Positions 15,441 through 22,708 of a stretch of DNA of 54,107 nucleotides are shown piece by piece. Position 1 is the stretch's first letter. Every line of letters starts with the position of its first letter. The notes beneath the pieces are model-generated. The model did no database searches and had not been told where the DNA came from. It saw only the letters and a list, made by a program, of their open reading frames with translations. The DNA comes from a virus: IMG/VR virus record IMGVR_UViG_3300046373_000246, positions 1-54,107 of that record, one strand, 5' to 3'. A program made the position numbers and the translations under genes.

Positions 15441-15620
15441 TCAGCAGTCGTATGGAGGTTTTTCGCCAATGCGTTTCAGCTTTTCTTGCTGGAATGCTTC
15501 TGCGATATCGAAGGCTTTGCTTGGGATGATATCTGGCGGCACGGCGCCGGCCGAGAGAAGGCCGATCATTGCCGCAAGTGCATAGCTTTCGACTTCTTCA
15601 TGTTCATTGCGAGTCATCAT
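15441..15620 (-). CDS. Small acidic phage protein (59 aa)
   Basis: Starts MMTRNEHEEVESYALAA, with GGAG six bases before the ATG at 15620. It has a helical acidic N-terminus, a central hydrophobic stretch (AMIGLLSAGAVPPDIIP) and a final helix ending in PPYDC. No family is recognised. The ribosome site, sensible composition and its position in the leftward operon support it. Confidence 0.55.
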   Translation of the reverse strand: MMTRNEHEEVESYALAAMIGLLSAGAVPPDIIPSKAFDIAEAFQQEKLKRIGEKPPYDC

Positions 15621-15677
15621 GGTTCTCCAGTTGATTTCCCGTCTGGCCCTGTCGCCAAAGCCAGCCAGTGAAATCGC

Positions 15678-16220
15678 TCAGTACGGCTTTTCAACCTTGC
15701 CTTGGTCTTGCAGACTTTTGATTTTGAAAAGGTCGTTCAGCATGTGGTCCATTTGATTGGCAAGCTGATTGCGCAAGCCGTCTTTCAGGGCGCCGGTTAC
15801 GTTCGCCACGCTTTGCTGCATTTGCTTGCTGAAATCTTCGGCGCAGATCTTGGTCATGAGCCACTGAGCCCGGGTGACTGAGTTGTAATCGCTAGATGCA
15901 GGCTTGCCATCCCCGGGGTTTACCTTGCCGTTCCAGTAAGCGGTGACAGTTTTTTCCAGCTCCTTGCGGAGCGTGGTGGATGGCCCTTCCTGATCACCCC
16001 ACTGATTCACCCGACGATATTCACGCTCGAACGAACCGTTGACGGTTTCGTCGATCGCCTTCTGGATCTGCGAGGACACGCGCTCGTCGAAGATCTTGTC
16101 GATACGCTTCTTCACTTCTTTCGCGACCATCTCGGAGAGGTCTTCATCCTCTCGCAGCAACTGGTCGGCGACATTCGCCACAATGGATTTTTTCAGTTCG
16201 GCTTCGTTGATGTTGAGCAT
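15678..16220 (-). CDS. Hypothetical helical phage protein
   Basis: A 180-residue, highly charged, almost entirely helical protein (NINEAELKKSIVANVADQ at the start, repeated K/E/D/Q-rich helices throughout). The start at 16220 is preferred over an ATG six bases upstream because the GAGG site is correctly spaced only for the former. It is the first substantial gene downstream of the leftward operator-promoter cluster (16658-16714), the position of the first delayed-early genes of other lambdoid phages. No homology-based function is offered. Confidence 0.6.
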   Translation of the reverse strand: MLNINEAELKKSIVANVADQLLREDEDLSEMVAKEVKKRIDKIFDERVSSQIQKAIDETVNGSFEREYRRVNQWGDQEGPSTTLRKELEKTVTAYWNGKVNPGDGKPASSDYNSVTRAQWLMTKICAEDFSKQMQQSVANVTGALKDGLRNQLANQMDHMLNDLFKIKSLQDQGKVEKPY

Positions 16221-16318
16221 GGTCATTGCCTCGGTTGTTTTCCCAATGCACCCGTCACCAGGTGCATCAGTGAAACTTTCCGCCGTGACCCGCTACTGGC
16301 GGCCGTCATCGGCTTGAA

Positions 16319-16405
16319 TCATCTGGCTGTCGGTACGGGATTACTCGCCATCCCGGGAGGCGCATTTAAGTCATTGCTTCGCACTTTGCCGGTAAAGCGC
16401 CTCAT
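16319..16405 (-). CDS. Possible 28-aa leader peptide
   Basis: The ATG at 16405 overlaps the stop of the preceding 40-residue frame (ATGA) and has GGAG five bases upstream. It is short and basic (MRRFTGKVRSND). This is the only frame in the 16227-16640 leader with a good ribosome site; the evidence is otherwise thin. Confidence 0.25.
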   Translation of the reverse strand: MRRFTGKVRSNDLNAPPGMASNPVPTAR

Positions 16406-16524
16406 CTTGGCTCCGGCAGGGAGTGCCCACAGCGCAGATCGGTGGCTGCTGAATCCAGAGGCATCAGCAGGTCGACCTGGTCCGGTAACCAGAGCCGGGC
16501 GTGGTTCAGTTCCAGAGCTGACAT
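16402..16524 (-). CDS. Possible 40-aa leader protein
   Basis: A frame beginning MSALELNHARLWLPDQVDLL, ATGA-coupled to the 28-residue frame that follows. No clear ribosome site precedes it. It lies between the leftward promoter region and the first sizeable gene, where many phages carry short leader genes. Confidence 0.3.
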   Translation of the reverse strand: MSALELNHARLWLPDQVDLLMPLDSAATDLRCGHSLPEPR

Positions 16525-16657
16525 GGGGATCGAAATTTATGGTTCGCGTTGTTCGCCGTTTCCAGCGATGCCTCAAGGGCTTCCCGTTTCCGGGGATCGA
16601 TCCGCGAATGGTTTGGGTTGTTAAAGAGCGGCGGGTCTCTTGAGGCCCTGTCCAAGT

Positions 16658-16714
16658 GCAAGTGGACTTGCATTTATAAAAGCATGCTGGTGCTTTGAAT
16701 GCAAGCAAACTTGT
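16658..16714. promoter_or_regulatory. Operator cluster 1 (OL-like)
   Basis: Three 14-bp sites of the form CAAG-N4-CTTG lie in the divergent region between the leftward operon and the gene at 16761: GCAAGTGGACTTGC (16658-16671), a degenerate AAAAGCATGCTGGT (16678-16691) and GCAAGCAAACTTGT (16701-16714). The half-sites match those beside the CI and Cro genes at 19397-19446. A rightward TTGAAT-N17-TATTTT (16695-16723) and a leftward TTGCAT/TTTATA pair overlap the sites, so binding would repress both directions. This makes it the counterpart of lambda OL. Confidence 0.65.
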
Positions 16715-16760
16715 ATTTATTTTTAATACTGTATGCGCATCCAGTAGTCAGGAGTTGGGT

Positions 16761-17084
16761 ATGAGTAGCCAAGAAAAGAGCCGGTCGCAGAAGGATCGCC
16801 AAGTGTTAACCGGCCTGGAGCGGCTATCGCTCAGGGTGTCGTCGATGATCAACCACCCGGTCGCGCAGATTCAGCGATGGGTGACGATCCATCGGCTGGA
16901 CACGGATGGAGAAAGGGAGTGGGAGGAGGTAATGGGATTGTTGTCCGAGACGGAGTGCCTCGACATGACGTTCAACGATGACAACTCAGTAACGCTTAGG
17001 TGGGACCCTCAAGGCGAGGAGGAGCGAGTAGCTGAGGTGGAAAATTTGTTTGAGGCGGCGATGGAGCAGACGGCTCCTTTTTGA
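16761..17084 (+). CDS. DUF1654-like phage protein
   Basis: A 107-residue cytoplasmic protein. The core TGLERLSLRVSSMINHP...VTIHRLDTDGEREWEEV...MTFNDDNSVTLRW is what I recognise as the DUF1654 family of Pseudomonas prophages, function unknown. The ATG at 16761 has AGGAG seven bases upstream. It is transcribed rightward from operator cluster 1 and is followed directly by a strong terminator, so it forms a one-gene unit probably under CI control. Confidence 0.75.
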   Translation: MSSQEKSRSQKDRQVLTGLERLSLRVSSMINHPVAQIQRWVTIHRLDTDGEREWEEVMGLLSETECLDMTFNDDNSVTLRWDPQGEEERVAEVENLFEAAMEQTAPF

Positions 17085-17091
17085 TAGATAC

Positions 17092-17120
17092 AAAAAAGCC
17101 CGCTTGTGCGCGGGCTTTTT
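17092..17120. terminator. Bidirectional rho-independent terminator
   Basis: AGCCCGC/GCGGGCT stem (17097-17116) with A-run upstream and T-run downstream, between convergent genes ending at 17084 and 17135. Confidence 0.85.
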
Positions 17121-17134
17121 CTTTAGCGTGCTCA

Positions 17135-17572
17135 CTAAATAATTTGCATTCCCTCTGGTGCTGGCGATATCTGCATGCCATTGCATTCCAGTTCTACTCC
17201 GTCAGCGATGACGGAAATTTTTATTTTGCCTGGCTCTTGAATATGCAAGGGCGAAATCACGAACATAGCCTGCGCGGAGAGCCCTTTGGCATCATCGATT
17301 TGATTCGCAGCCTGCTCGTGCATTTGTTCCAGCTGTTCCTTCTCTAAGGCAACGTCAAATAGGACGATTTCACCTATGGTGCCTTTGAATTGGAGAGATT
17401 CGAACGGATGCTCGTGCGTTGTATTTGCAGTTACCGAAACACACAATTTGGGCAGTACAGCGGGGAACGTGGGAATGTACATGAGGTTGCCCATGATCCC
17501 AATGTATGAGCTTTTGTTATTGACCTCATACCGAATGTCATCGCAGAAAATAGAGTAGGCAAACCGGTTCAT
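17135..17572 (-). CDS. DUF6941-like protein, third gene of the toxin-antitoxin operon
   Basis: A 145-residue, probably beta-rich protein. The opening MNRFAYSIFCDDIRYEV and the LMYIPTFPAVLPKLCVSV segment match what I recall as the DUF6941 family. The start overlaps the antitoxin stop (ATGA), so the three genes at 18406-17135 form one coupled operon. Its function is unknown; a chaperone or modulator of the toxin-antitoxin pair is a possibility suggested only by the coupling. Confidence 0.6.
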   Translation of the reverse strand: MNRFAYSIFCDDIRYEVNNKSSYIGIMGNLMYIPTFPAVLPKLCVSVTANTTHEHPFESLQFKGTIGEIVLFDVALEKEQLEQMHEQAANQIDDAKGLSAQAMFVISPLHIQEPGKIKISVIADGVELECNGMQISPAPEGMQII

Positions 17573-17976
17573 TTTTTAGCCTTCGCTTGGTAAATTTTTT
17601 CTTGCCGATCAAGCATCTCGTCTAGCTCATCCGCTGAGACACCGAGAACCTCACGAAGCCTCTTGCACGTCGATCGCTGTAGATCAACATTTCCTTTTTC
17701 TATTCGTGCAACCTGAGCCTGAGTGGTGCCCAGTAATTCGGCGAGCTGCGTTTGATTCAAACCTTTTTTCAAGCGCAGTGTTCTGACCGTTTTGCCTTCA
17801 TCAGCCAGAAGATCGTCAGCCAGCCACGTACGAGCATCAACGATGCCTTCTTTGTGTTCCGCGCTTTCTTCAAGGCGTGCCATCAGACGCGAAAATGCAG
17901 TGTTCTTTTGGGCTAGTGGTGCTGGAAGCACGGATGTTTCGAATTTCAGCACAACACCAACACTGGCCGTACCCAA
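17569..17976 (-). CDS. XRE-type antitoxin (HigA-like)
   Basis: A DNA-binding antitoxin of about 135 residues. The helix-turn-helix is clear in the C-terminal half (LRLKKGLNQTQLAELLGTTQAQVARIEKGN), and the N-terminal half should bind the toxin. There is no ATG close to the toxin stop; I propose the TTG at 17976, which has GGTGA overlapping the toxin's last codons. GTG at 17952 or an ATG at 18018 overlapping the toxin gene are alternatives. In this family the antitoxin or the complex usually binds its own promoter. Confidence 0.7.
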   Translation of the reverse strand: MGTASVGVVLKFETSVLPAPLAQKNTAFSRLMARLEESAEHKEGIVDARTWLADDLLADEGKTVRTLRLKKGLNQTQLAELLGTTQAQVARIEKGNVDLQRSTCKRLREVLGVSADELDEMLDRQEKIYQAKAKK

Positions 17977-17983
17977 GGTTTCT

Positions 17984-18406
17984 TCACCAGCCCTCTGCCT
18001 CAAGCTTCTTATAGGCATCAAGGACGCGCTGTGTGACAGGGTGGTTCGGATCATAGTTAAATGCTCTCTCAACGACAGCTAATACGAAATAAAGGTCCTT
18101 TGAAGGGATGTAGGCGTAGATAATTCGATACTCAAACCCCTCCCTGGACAGCTCGAAATCCCTCAGCCTCCAAATATTCTTTCCCGTTCTGTAGAGGGAA
18201 TAGACCTTTGAAACGCTGAATGTTGCTCCCTGCTCAGGCAGGTGCGGCTTGCCGCCGTACTGATCCCAGGAAAGCTTTTCGAGCAAATCCTGATCGCAAC
18301 CAAGTTCCTGAAGGAAAACGCCCAAGCGATATGCCGCTGGCGCATTTTCCTCAAGAATGTCTTCAAGATCTCCAGTGGCGTCGTCGCCAACTATTAGCTC
18401 GTACAA
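17984..18406 (-). CDS. RelE/HigB-like toxin
   Basis: A 140-residue protein of the RelE/ParE superfamily, expected to be a ribosome-dependent mRNA nuclease. The core reads NIWRLRDFELSREGFEYRIIYAYIPSKDLYFVLAVVERAF, the family's Arg-rich strands, followed by a C-terminal helix (VTQRVLDAYKKLEAEGW). It starts with TTG at 18406 preceded by GAGAAG. The toxin-first order with an XRE antitoxin downstream is the HigBA arrangement. It lies between the phage operator cluster 1 and the CI gene, a common site for prophage-stabilising cargo. Confidence 0.72.
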   Translation of the reverse strand: MYELIVGDDATGDLEDILEENAPAAYRLGVFLQELGCDQDLLEKLSWDQYGGKPHLPEQGATFSVSKVYSLYRTGKNIWRLRDFELSREGFEYRIIYAYIPSKDLYFVLAVVERAFNYDPNHPVTQRVLDAYKKLEAEGW

Positions 18407-18426
18407 TATATCTTCTCAGGTATATT
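18405..18426. promoter_or_regulatory. Candidate toxin-antitoxin operator
   Basis: AATATA (18405-18410) and TATATT (18421-18426) form a dyad with a ten-base spacer directly over the toxin start, where an autoregulating HigA-type antitoxin would be expected to bind. Confidence 0.35.
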
Positions 18427-18530
18427 CCCGCAAGGCGAGACGGCATTGATCGGAGCAAATCGGTGCTGTGCCGATTGCCATTAAAAAGCCATTCTTTACG
18501 CGGAGTAGCCGCGACGTACCCGGCTCCTCT

Positions 18531-19385
18531 TTAAAGCAAATGAGCGTTCCAAACGAGCAAAACACGGGCTTGAATGTAGGTCTCGTTCGCCATGATTGTT
18601 TGCGGCGGGTGACGGTCATTGTCTGAAATCATCTTGATCTGATCGTCGCCAATCCACTGAAGCCGCTTGATGTATAGATGACCTTCCCAGGAGAACATGT
18701 AGATCCCATCCCCCACGAATTCCCGGATGCTGATGTCGACCAAGAGCGGATCGCGATGCTTGATCGTCGGCGCCATCGATTGGCCCCAGCCGGTCACCAT
18801 TTTCAGATGAAAATGCTCTTTGAACTCGACACCCATCTCGCGAAGGTGCTGGGGGCTGACTCGGACATCCTGCAGCATCTCGGGATAGTCGTGCGGGATC
18901 TGGCCGCCGCCCATCGCAGCGCGAACGTCGTAGTGCGCGATCCACACCTCATCACCCATGGCGCCCGGACGGTAATAATCGACCTCTGCCGAATCCCCTA
19001 GCACTACGTGCAAGGCAGCATCTTTCACCGCGTCAGCAATTCTCGTCCGAGCTTCATCGCTTAGGTTTTTCCCGTGCTTGGCCAGCATCGCGCTTACTAG
19101 GTCAGCGGAGGATTTTGCCTCGGCCAATTCTGGAACCTGGGCGCCATTCTTGCGCCGAGGCGGCTCGCCTTTTCCTGACAAAAGCCAGTCGACCGTCGTG
19201 TCATAGCCGTCGGCAAGCGCGATCAGGTTCTCGTTTTTGATGTTCTCGGTATCACCGGCGAACCACTGCCGCACAGCCTCATAACTGATGCCGCAGGTGG
19301 TCGCGATGTCTCGCTTCACACTCCGCACGCCAATGTCCGGCTTTCGGGCAAGAACAAGTTTTGTGATTCGTTCAGTCGTTTTCAT
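18531..19385 (-). CDS. CI-type phage repressor, S24 peptidase fold
   Basis: A 284-residue LexA/CI-like repressor that would maintain lysogeny. An N-terminal helix-turn-helix (about 22-46, RDIATTCGISYEAVRQWFAG) is followed by a linker and a C-terminal S24 domain with the catalytic dyad S203 (GWGQSMAP) and K240 (LYIKR), so RecA-stimulated self-cleavage is likely. The ATG at 19385 lies 11 bp from the first of three operators shared with the divergent Cro-like gene. An identical operator motif 2.7 kb away (16658-16714) is probably its second target. Confidence 0.88.
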   Translation of the reverse strand: MKTTERITKLVLARKPDIGVRSVKRDIATTCGISYEAVRQWFAGDTENIKNENLIALADGYDTTVDWLLSGKGEPPRRKNGAQVPELAEAKSSADLVSAMLAKHGKNLSDEARTRIADAVKDAALHVVLGDSAEVDYYRPGAMGDEVWIAHYDVRAAMGGGQIPHDYPEMLQDVRVSPQHLREMGVEFKEHFHLKMVTGWGQSMAPTIKHRDPLLVDISIREFVGDGIYMFSWEGHLYIKRLQWIGDDQIKMISDNDRHPPQTIMANETYIQARVLLVWNAHLL

Positions 19386-19396
19386 GGCTGCAATCT

Positions 19397-19446
19397 ACAA
19401 GAGTGCTTGTCAAGCATGCTTGTTTTGAATACACAAGCATGCTTGA
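19397..19446. promoter_or_regulatory. Operator cluster 2 (OR-like) between CI and Cro
   Basis: Three 14-bp near-palindromes: ACAAGAGTGCTTGT (19397-19410), TCAAGCATGCTTGT (19410-19423) and ACAAGCATGCTTGA (19433-19446). All are CAAG-N4-CTTG with centre spacings of 13 and 23 bp. A rightward promoter of the form TTGTTT (19420-19425) with TGAATA (19444-19449) is embedded among them. This is a lambda-like right operator for CI and Cro. Confidence 0.78.
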
Positions 19447-19473
19447 ATATGAGGAAGAGCAAAGGAGGTCGGT

Positions 19474-19650
19474 ATGACCAAGTCGCAAGCAATCAAGCAT
19501 TTCGGCTCCATCTCCGCCCTGGCAAAGGCCCTCAGCGTCACCTATGAGGCAGTCCGTCAGTGGGAGGTGGTGCCCGAGTTGCGGCAGTACCAGATCGAGC
19601 GAATCACCAAGGGCGCTTTGAAAGCCAGCCAGCAAGACGCTGCTGCGTAG
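19474..19650 (+). CDS. Cro-like repressor
   Basis: A 58-residue helix-turn-helix protein, too short for most gene callers. AIKHFGSISALAKALSVTYEAVRQWE is a Cro-type DNA-binding domain. The segment SYEAVRQW of CI and TYEAVRQW here are nearly the same in the recognition helix, which fits both proteins reading the same operators. The ribosome site AAGGAGGT is perfect, five bases before the ATG. It is divergent from CI across the operator cluster and heads the rightward early operon. Confidence 0.82.
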   Translation: MTKSQAIKHFGSISALAKALSVTYEAVRQWEVVPELRQYQIERITKGALKASQQDAAA

Positions 19651-19706
19651 TCATACCGCCGGTTCGATAGACGTTTTTCCATTTCTGAAGCCAGGAGCAT
19701 CGAAGC

Positions 19707-19907
19707 ATGTACATGGACCCCAATCAAAAGCGCGCCATCCCGGTGAAGGTTCGATTCGAACCAGTGCTTGATCGGATTCTGCGTAAGGCCGCGACCAAAA
19801 CCCGTATGCAGCACGCCACCTACCTATACGAAATCATCGAGTGGGCAGTTGCCAATGGCGTGATCGAGGAACTGATGCAGGACAAACAAGAAGATATCGC
19901 GGGCTGA
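19707..19907 (+). CDS. Small regulatory-type phage protein (66 aa)
   Basis: A short protein with a beta-like PVKVRFEP strand, then two helices (VLDRILRKAATKTRMQHATYLYEIIEWAVANG). The pattern resembles a ribbon-helix-helix or similar small DNA-binding fold. It follows Cro in the position where lambdoid phages carry CII-like regulators. CAGGAG precedes the ATG at 19707. The family is not recognised. Confidence 0.55.
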   Translation: MYMDPNQKRAIPVKVRFEPVLDRILRKAATKTRMQHATYLYEIIEWAVANGVIEELMQDKQEDIAG

Positions 19908-19926
19908 AGGGCCTATGGAGGCCTAA

Positions 19927-20136
19927 ATGCATTTCGACATCGACAGGCTGTCGCCGGAGGCTCGACGACAGGTGTTGGCGCTTATGGAGGCCAACGGTTT
20001 GACCTTGGGTGAAAGCCTCAACCAGATCGTGGAAGGGGCAGTAGCTGAGGGAGCAACTTCAGCAGTGGGGCGGAGGAAGGCAAAAGTCCTCCAGTTGGTG
20101 GTGACCCCAAAAAGGGCCTCTGGCAGGGACTCTTAA
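19927..20136 (+). CDS. Small regulatory-type phage protein (69 aa)
   Basis: GGAGG six bases before the ATG at 19927. It contains a helix-helix unit (SPEARRQVLALMEANGLTLGESLNQIVEGAVAEG) and a basic C-terminus (GRRKAKVLQL). It is possibly a second small DNA-binding regulator of the early right operon. No sequence family is recognised. Confidence 0.55.
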   Translation: MHFDIDRLSPEARRQVLALMEANGLTLGESLNQIVEGAVAEGATSAVGRRKAKVLQLVVTPKRASGRDS

Positions 20137-20177
20137 GGGTAATCCAGAGGGCCTCTGCCAAATTCGAGACGAAAAAA

Positions 20178-20203
20178 AGCCGGGGTAGTGACCCGGCTCT
20201 CTT
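20178..20203. terminator. Hairpin terminator before the antirepressor
   Basis: AGCCGGG/CCCGGCT stem (20178-20184 with 20192-20198). The rightward tail is only CTCTT, whereas the A-run at 20172-20178 gives a stronger U-tract leftward. A second dyad, CCTCTGG/CCAGAGG, lies just upstream (about 20117-20150). It may attenuate transcription into the antirepressor gene. Confidence 0.55.
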
Positions 20204-20227
20204 AAAACACGCTGTGGGAAGGATTAT

Positions 20228-21019
20228 ATGCAAACCACGCCACTTATCAATACCCCCAACAATGTCGCGACACGTTTTTCGAATTCTGAAAACGTGTCGC
20301 GTACTTCTATGTCGTCGCAAGAGATTGCGGAGCTGGTCGGCTCCCGCCACGACAAAGTCAAACAGTCCATCGAACGACTGTCCGAGCGCGGCACCATTCA
20401 ACTTCCCCCAATGGGGGAAGTTAGAAACCACCTCGGCCAGAGCGTAAGCGTGTATCAGGTCTGCAAGCGCGACAGCTTCGTTGTCGTCGCTCAGCTCAGC
20501 CCGGAGTTCACCGCCGCGCTGGTGGATCGCTGGCAGGAACTGGAAGGGCAGATCGCCCAACCTCGCGAACTCTCCCGCATGGATCTCATCCAGCTCGCCT
20601 TCGAGGCCGAACAGCAGCGCCTGCAACTGACCATCCAGGTCGAAGCCCAGGCCTCGAAAATCCATTCCATGGAGAACCTGTTCAAGGAGGGGATGACCCA
20701 CACCCAATTCTGCAAGGGCCTCAATGGGGTCAACGTCATGCAGGTGGGCAAATTCCTCGAGGGCCGGAACTGGCTCTACAACGAGAGCAAATCTGGCCTG
20801 CGCTTCCGTGTGGCGTCCTACGCCCGCGACAAGTACATGACCGAGCATCAGCACGAAGTCATTCCCCATGGCAAAGAGCCGTTCGTCTCCTTCACGCCAG
20901 TCCTGCTCAAGAAGGGCGCCGTGCGCCTGTACGACCTGTACCTGGCCGGCGAGCTGCCAATGAAGAAGACCTGGGATGGGCTGTTCACCCATGACAAAGC
21001 AATGCGCGGTGCAGCATGA
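20228..21019 (+). CDS. Rha-type antirepressor with ANT C-terminal domain
   Basis: A 263-residue two-domain phage regulator. The N-terminal part (SMSSQEIAELVGSRHDKVKQSI...QVCKRDSFVVVAQLSPEFTAALVDRWQELE, about 27-105) is a Rha/pRha domain. The C-terminal part (about 150-255, FLEGRNWLYNESKSGLRFRVASYARDKYMTEH) is the phage antirepressor KilAC/ANT domain. Such proteins inactivate or titrate repressors or control early expression. Codons about 13-25 contain the 36-bp dyad copy 2, so the DNA of its own 5' end may be a regulatory site. Its stop overlaps the replication gene start. Confidence 0.82.
   Translation: MQTTPLINTPNNVATRFSNSENVSRTSMSSQEIAELVGSRHDKVKQSIERLSERGTIQLPPMGEVRNHLGQSVSVYQVCKRDSFVVVAQLSPEFTAALVDRWQELEGQIAQPRELSRMDLIQLAFEAEQQRLQLTIQVEAQASKIHSMENLFKEGMTHTQFCKGLNGVNVMQVGKFLEGRNWLYNESKSGLRFRVASYARDKYMTEHQHEVIPHGKEPFVSFTPVLLKKGAVRLYDLYLAGELPMKKTWDGLFTHDKAMRGAA
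20266..20301. repeat. 36-bp dyad element, copy 2 (13-10-13)
   Basis: CGCGACACGTTTT (20266-20278) and AAAACGTGTCGCG (20289-20301) are perfect reverse complements around TCGAATTCTG. It lies within the first 25 codons of the Rha/Ant gene. A nested palindrome TGTCGCGACA spans 20263-20272. Confidence 0.85.
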
Positions 21020-21936
21020 GCATGGGCCTCATGGTCGCCGCCATGAAGCTCCGCGTCGGCAATCCGCTGCGTAAGCTGGTACTGATCAAGCTCGCAGACA
21101 ACGCCAGCGATATCGGCGAGTGCTGGCCGTCCTACCAGCACATCGCCGATCAGTGTGAGATCAGCAAACGCTCTGTGATGAACCATATCGCCGCACTGTG
21201 TGATTCAGGCCTGCTGCGCAAGGAAATCAGGAAGGGCGGGCCGAAGGGTAATTCGTCGAATGTTTACTTCCTGACCCTTGATGGTGGTGCACCTCCTGCA
21301 CCAAGGGTAGTGCAGCAGATTCACCAGGGTAGTGAAGCTGGTTCACCCCCTAGTGAATCTCCTGCACCAGAGGGTAGTGCAGGAGCTGCACCCAGAACCA
21401 GTCACTCTCCTGAATCAGTCATGGAACCGGTCATTGAACCAGTTTCGCCCCCGGCTTCCGCCGAGGTCGGCGCCGAGAAAACTGCCCCCAGCCTGGTGTT
21501 GGTGGTTGATCGCACCGATACGCCTCGTGTCGAGATCCCCGCCGATATGCCTGGCCCGAAAGATCAGTCCTGCAAAACCTTCAAGGCCTGGGCGAACTAC
21601 GCCATGGCTTACCGCAAGCGCTACGGCTGCTGGCCAGTGTGGAACGCTGCCGCCGGCGGCATTCTCGGCAAGCTGGTAGACCGGCTGGGCGTTGATGTCG
21701 CTCACAGCGTCGCCGCGTACTACCTGACCATCAACGACGCTCGCATCGTCAACGACTGCCACAGCCTGACCAACCTGATCGCCAAAGCCGAGGCCTACCA
21801 CACACAGTGGGCGACTGGTCGTCAGATGAATGGCCGCACCGCACGCCAGATCGAGGACACGCAGGCAAATATCAACGCCGCCCAGCAGGCGGCCCAGAAC
21901 ATCCGCGAAGGGGGCACGCGCAATGCTTTCCTCTGA
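21016..21936 (+). CDS. Phage replication initiator, O-like, winged-helix
   Basis: A 306-residue protein. The N-terminal ~90 residues are a winged helix of the HTH_36 type (CWPSYQHIADQCEISKRSVMNHIAALCDSGLLRKE). A low-complexity linker rich in P, S, E and A follows, and a C-terminal domain (TFKAWANYAMAYRKRYGCWPVWN) probably recruits the replication machinery. As in lambda O, the linker-coding DNA contains iterons (21283-21392) that look like the phage origin. The start overlaps the antirepressor stop (ATGA). Confidence 0.8.
   Translation: MSMGLMVAAMKLRVGNPLRKLVLIKLADNASDIGECWPSYQHIADQCEISKRSVMNHIAALCDSGLLRKEIRKGGPKGNSSNVYFLTLDGGAPPAPRVVQQIHQGSEAGSPPSESPAPEGSAGAAPRTSHSPESVMEPVIEPVSPPASAEVGAEKTAPSLVLVVDRTDTPRVEIPADMPGPKDQSCKTFKAWANYAMAYRKRYGCWPVWNAAAGGILGKLVDRLGVDVAHSVAAYYLTINDARIVNDCHSLTNLIAKAEAYHTQWATGRQMNGRTARQIEDTQANINAAQQAAQNIREGGTRNAFL
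21283..21392. other. Iteron array, probable replication origin
   Basis: Five 20-bp imperfect palindromes of the form GGTAGTGMA-N5-TKCACC start at 21283, 21306, 21328, 21349 and 21373, giving 21-24 bp spacing, about two helical turns. They lie inside the initiator gene, matching the arrangement of lambda ori within gene O. Confidence 0.7.
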
Positions 21937-22708
21937 TGAAATTGCACAACTGGCCGTCGCAATCTGCGCCACTGCCGAGACGCTGGGCCAGACCGTCAGT
22001 GCGGGCGCTGCTCAACTGATGGCCGAGGACCTCGCAGAGTATCCGGCTGGCGACATTCGCAAGGCGTTGCAGTCCTGCCGCCGTGAGCTGACTGGAAAGC
22101 TGACCCTTGCCGCCGTCTTGCAGCGTGTCCAAGCCGAGGACGGCCGCCCTGGAAAAGACGAAGCCTGGGCGATCGCCATGACCACGAACGATGAATTTGA
22201 AACCGTGGTGCTGACCGACGAAATCCAGCTCGCGCTGGCTGCTGCAAAACCTGTCCTCGATGCTGGCGACAAGGTTGGTGCGCGCATGGCGTTCAACAGC
22301 GCTTACGAGCGTCTGGTGGGGCAAGCCCGGGAGGACGGCAAGCAGGTGAACTGGCATGTGTCTGTCGGCTTCGACGCCAATCGCCGCACGCAGGCAATCA
22401 CCAAGGCCTTGCAAATGCAGCGAATCCCACAGGAGCGCGCTCAGCAGTACCTGGCCGACTTGAGTGTCGCGCCGGTCACTGAAGACGGTCGGGCCGTCGT
22501 CGCGTTGCTCACCGGCGAAGTAGGAAGGCCATCGTCAAAGCTGCGCGAGAGGCTCGCAGCGGTGAAGGACTCGATGCTGGCGATGCGCAAAGCCTCGGAC
22601 GAGGAAAAAATAGAACTGCGAATTTTGGCAGCCAACGAACTGGCTGATCGCCGGGCGCTGCTGATCAAGCAGGCCCAGGAATTGGAAGCAGGGGAGCAAA
22701 GGACATGA
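21923..22708 (+). CDS. Phage replication-associated protein (P position)
   Basis: A 261-residue helical protein following the O-like gene, overlapping it by 14 bp, where lambdoid phages encode the helicase loader P. Its N-terminal region (LSSDEIAQLAVAICATAETLGQ...AAVLQRVQAEDGRPGKDEAWAIA) is one I recognise from Pseudomonas phages without proven function. No Walker ATPase motif is visible, so it is not a DnaC-type loader by sequence. A role in loading host helicase is inferred from position. Confidence 0.65.
   Translation: MLSSDEIAQLAVAICATAETLGQTVSAGAAQLMAEDLAEYPAGDIRKALQSCRRELTGKLTLAAVLQRVQAEDGRPGKDEAWAIAMTTNDEFETVVLTDEIQLALAAAKPVLDAGDKVGARMAFNSAYERLVGQAREDGKQVNWHVSVGFDANRRTQAITKALQMQRIPQERAQQYLADLSVAPVTEDGRAVVALLTGEVGRPSSKLRERLAAVKDSMLAMRKASDEEKIELRILAANELADRRALLIKQAQELEAGEQRT

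Noticed and set aside
16319-16708. 129-codon minus-strand frame reaching into operator cluster 1
   Set aside because: It would begin inside the operators and upstream of the leftward promoter. Only the shorter internal frames were kept, at low confidence.
20018-20992. 324-codon minus-strand frame opposite the Rha/Ant gene
   Set aside because: Antisense shadow of a well-supported gene; high GC creates long antisense frames here and in many other places.
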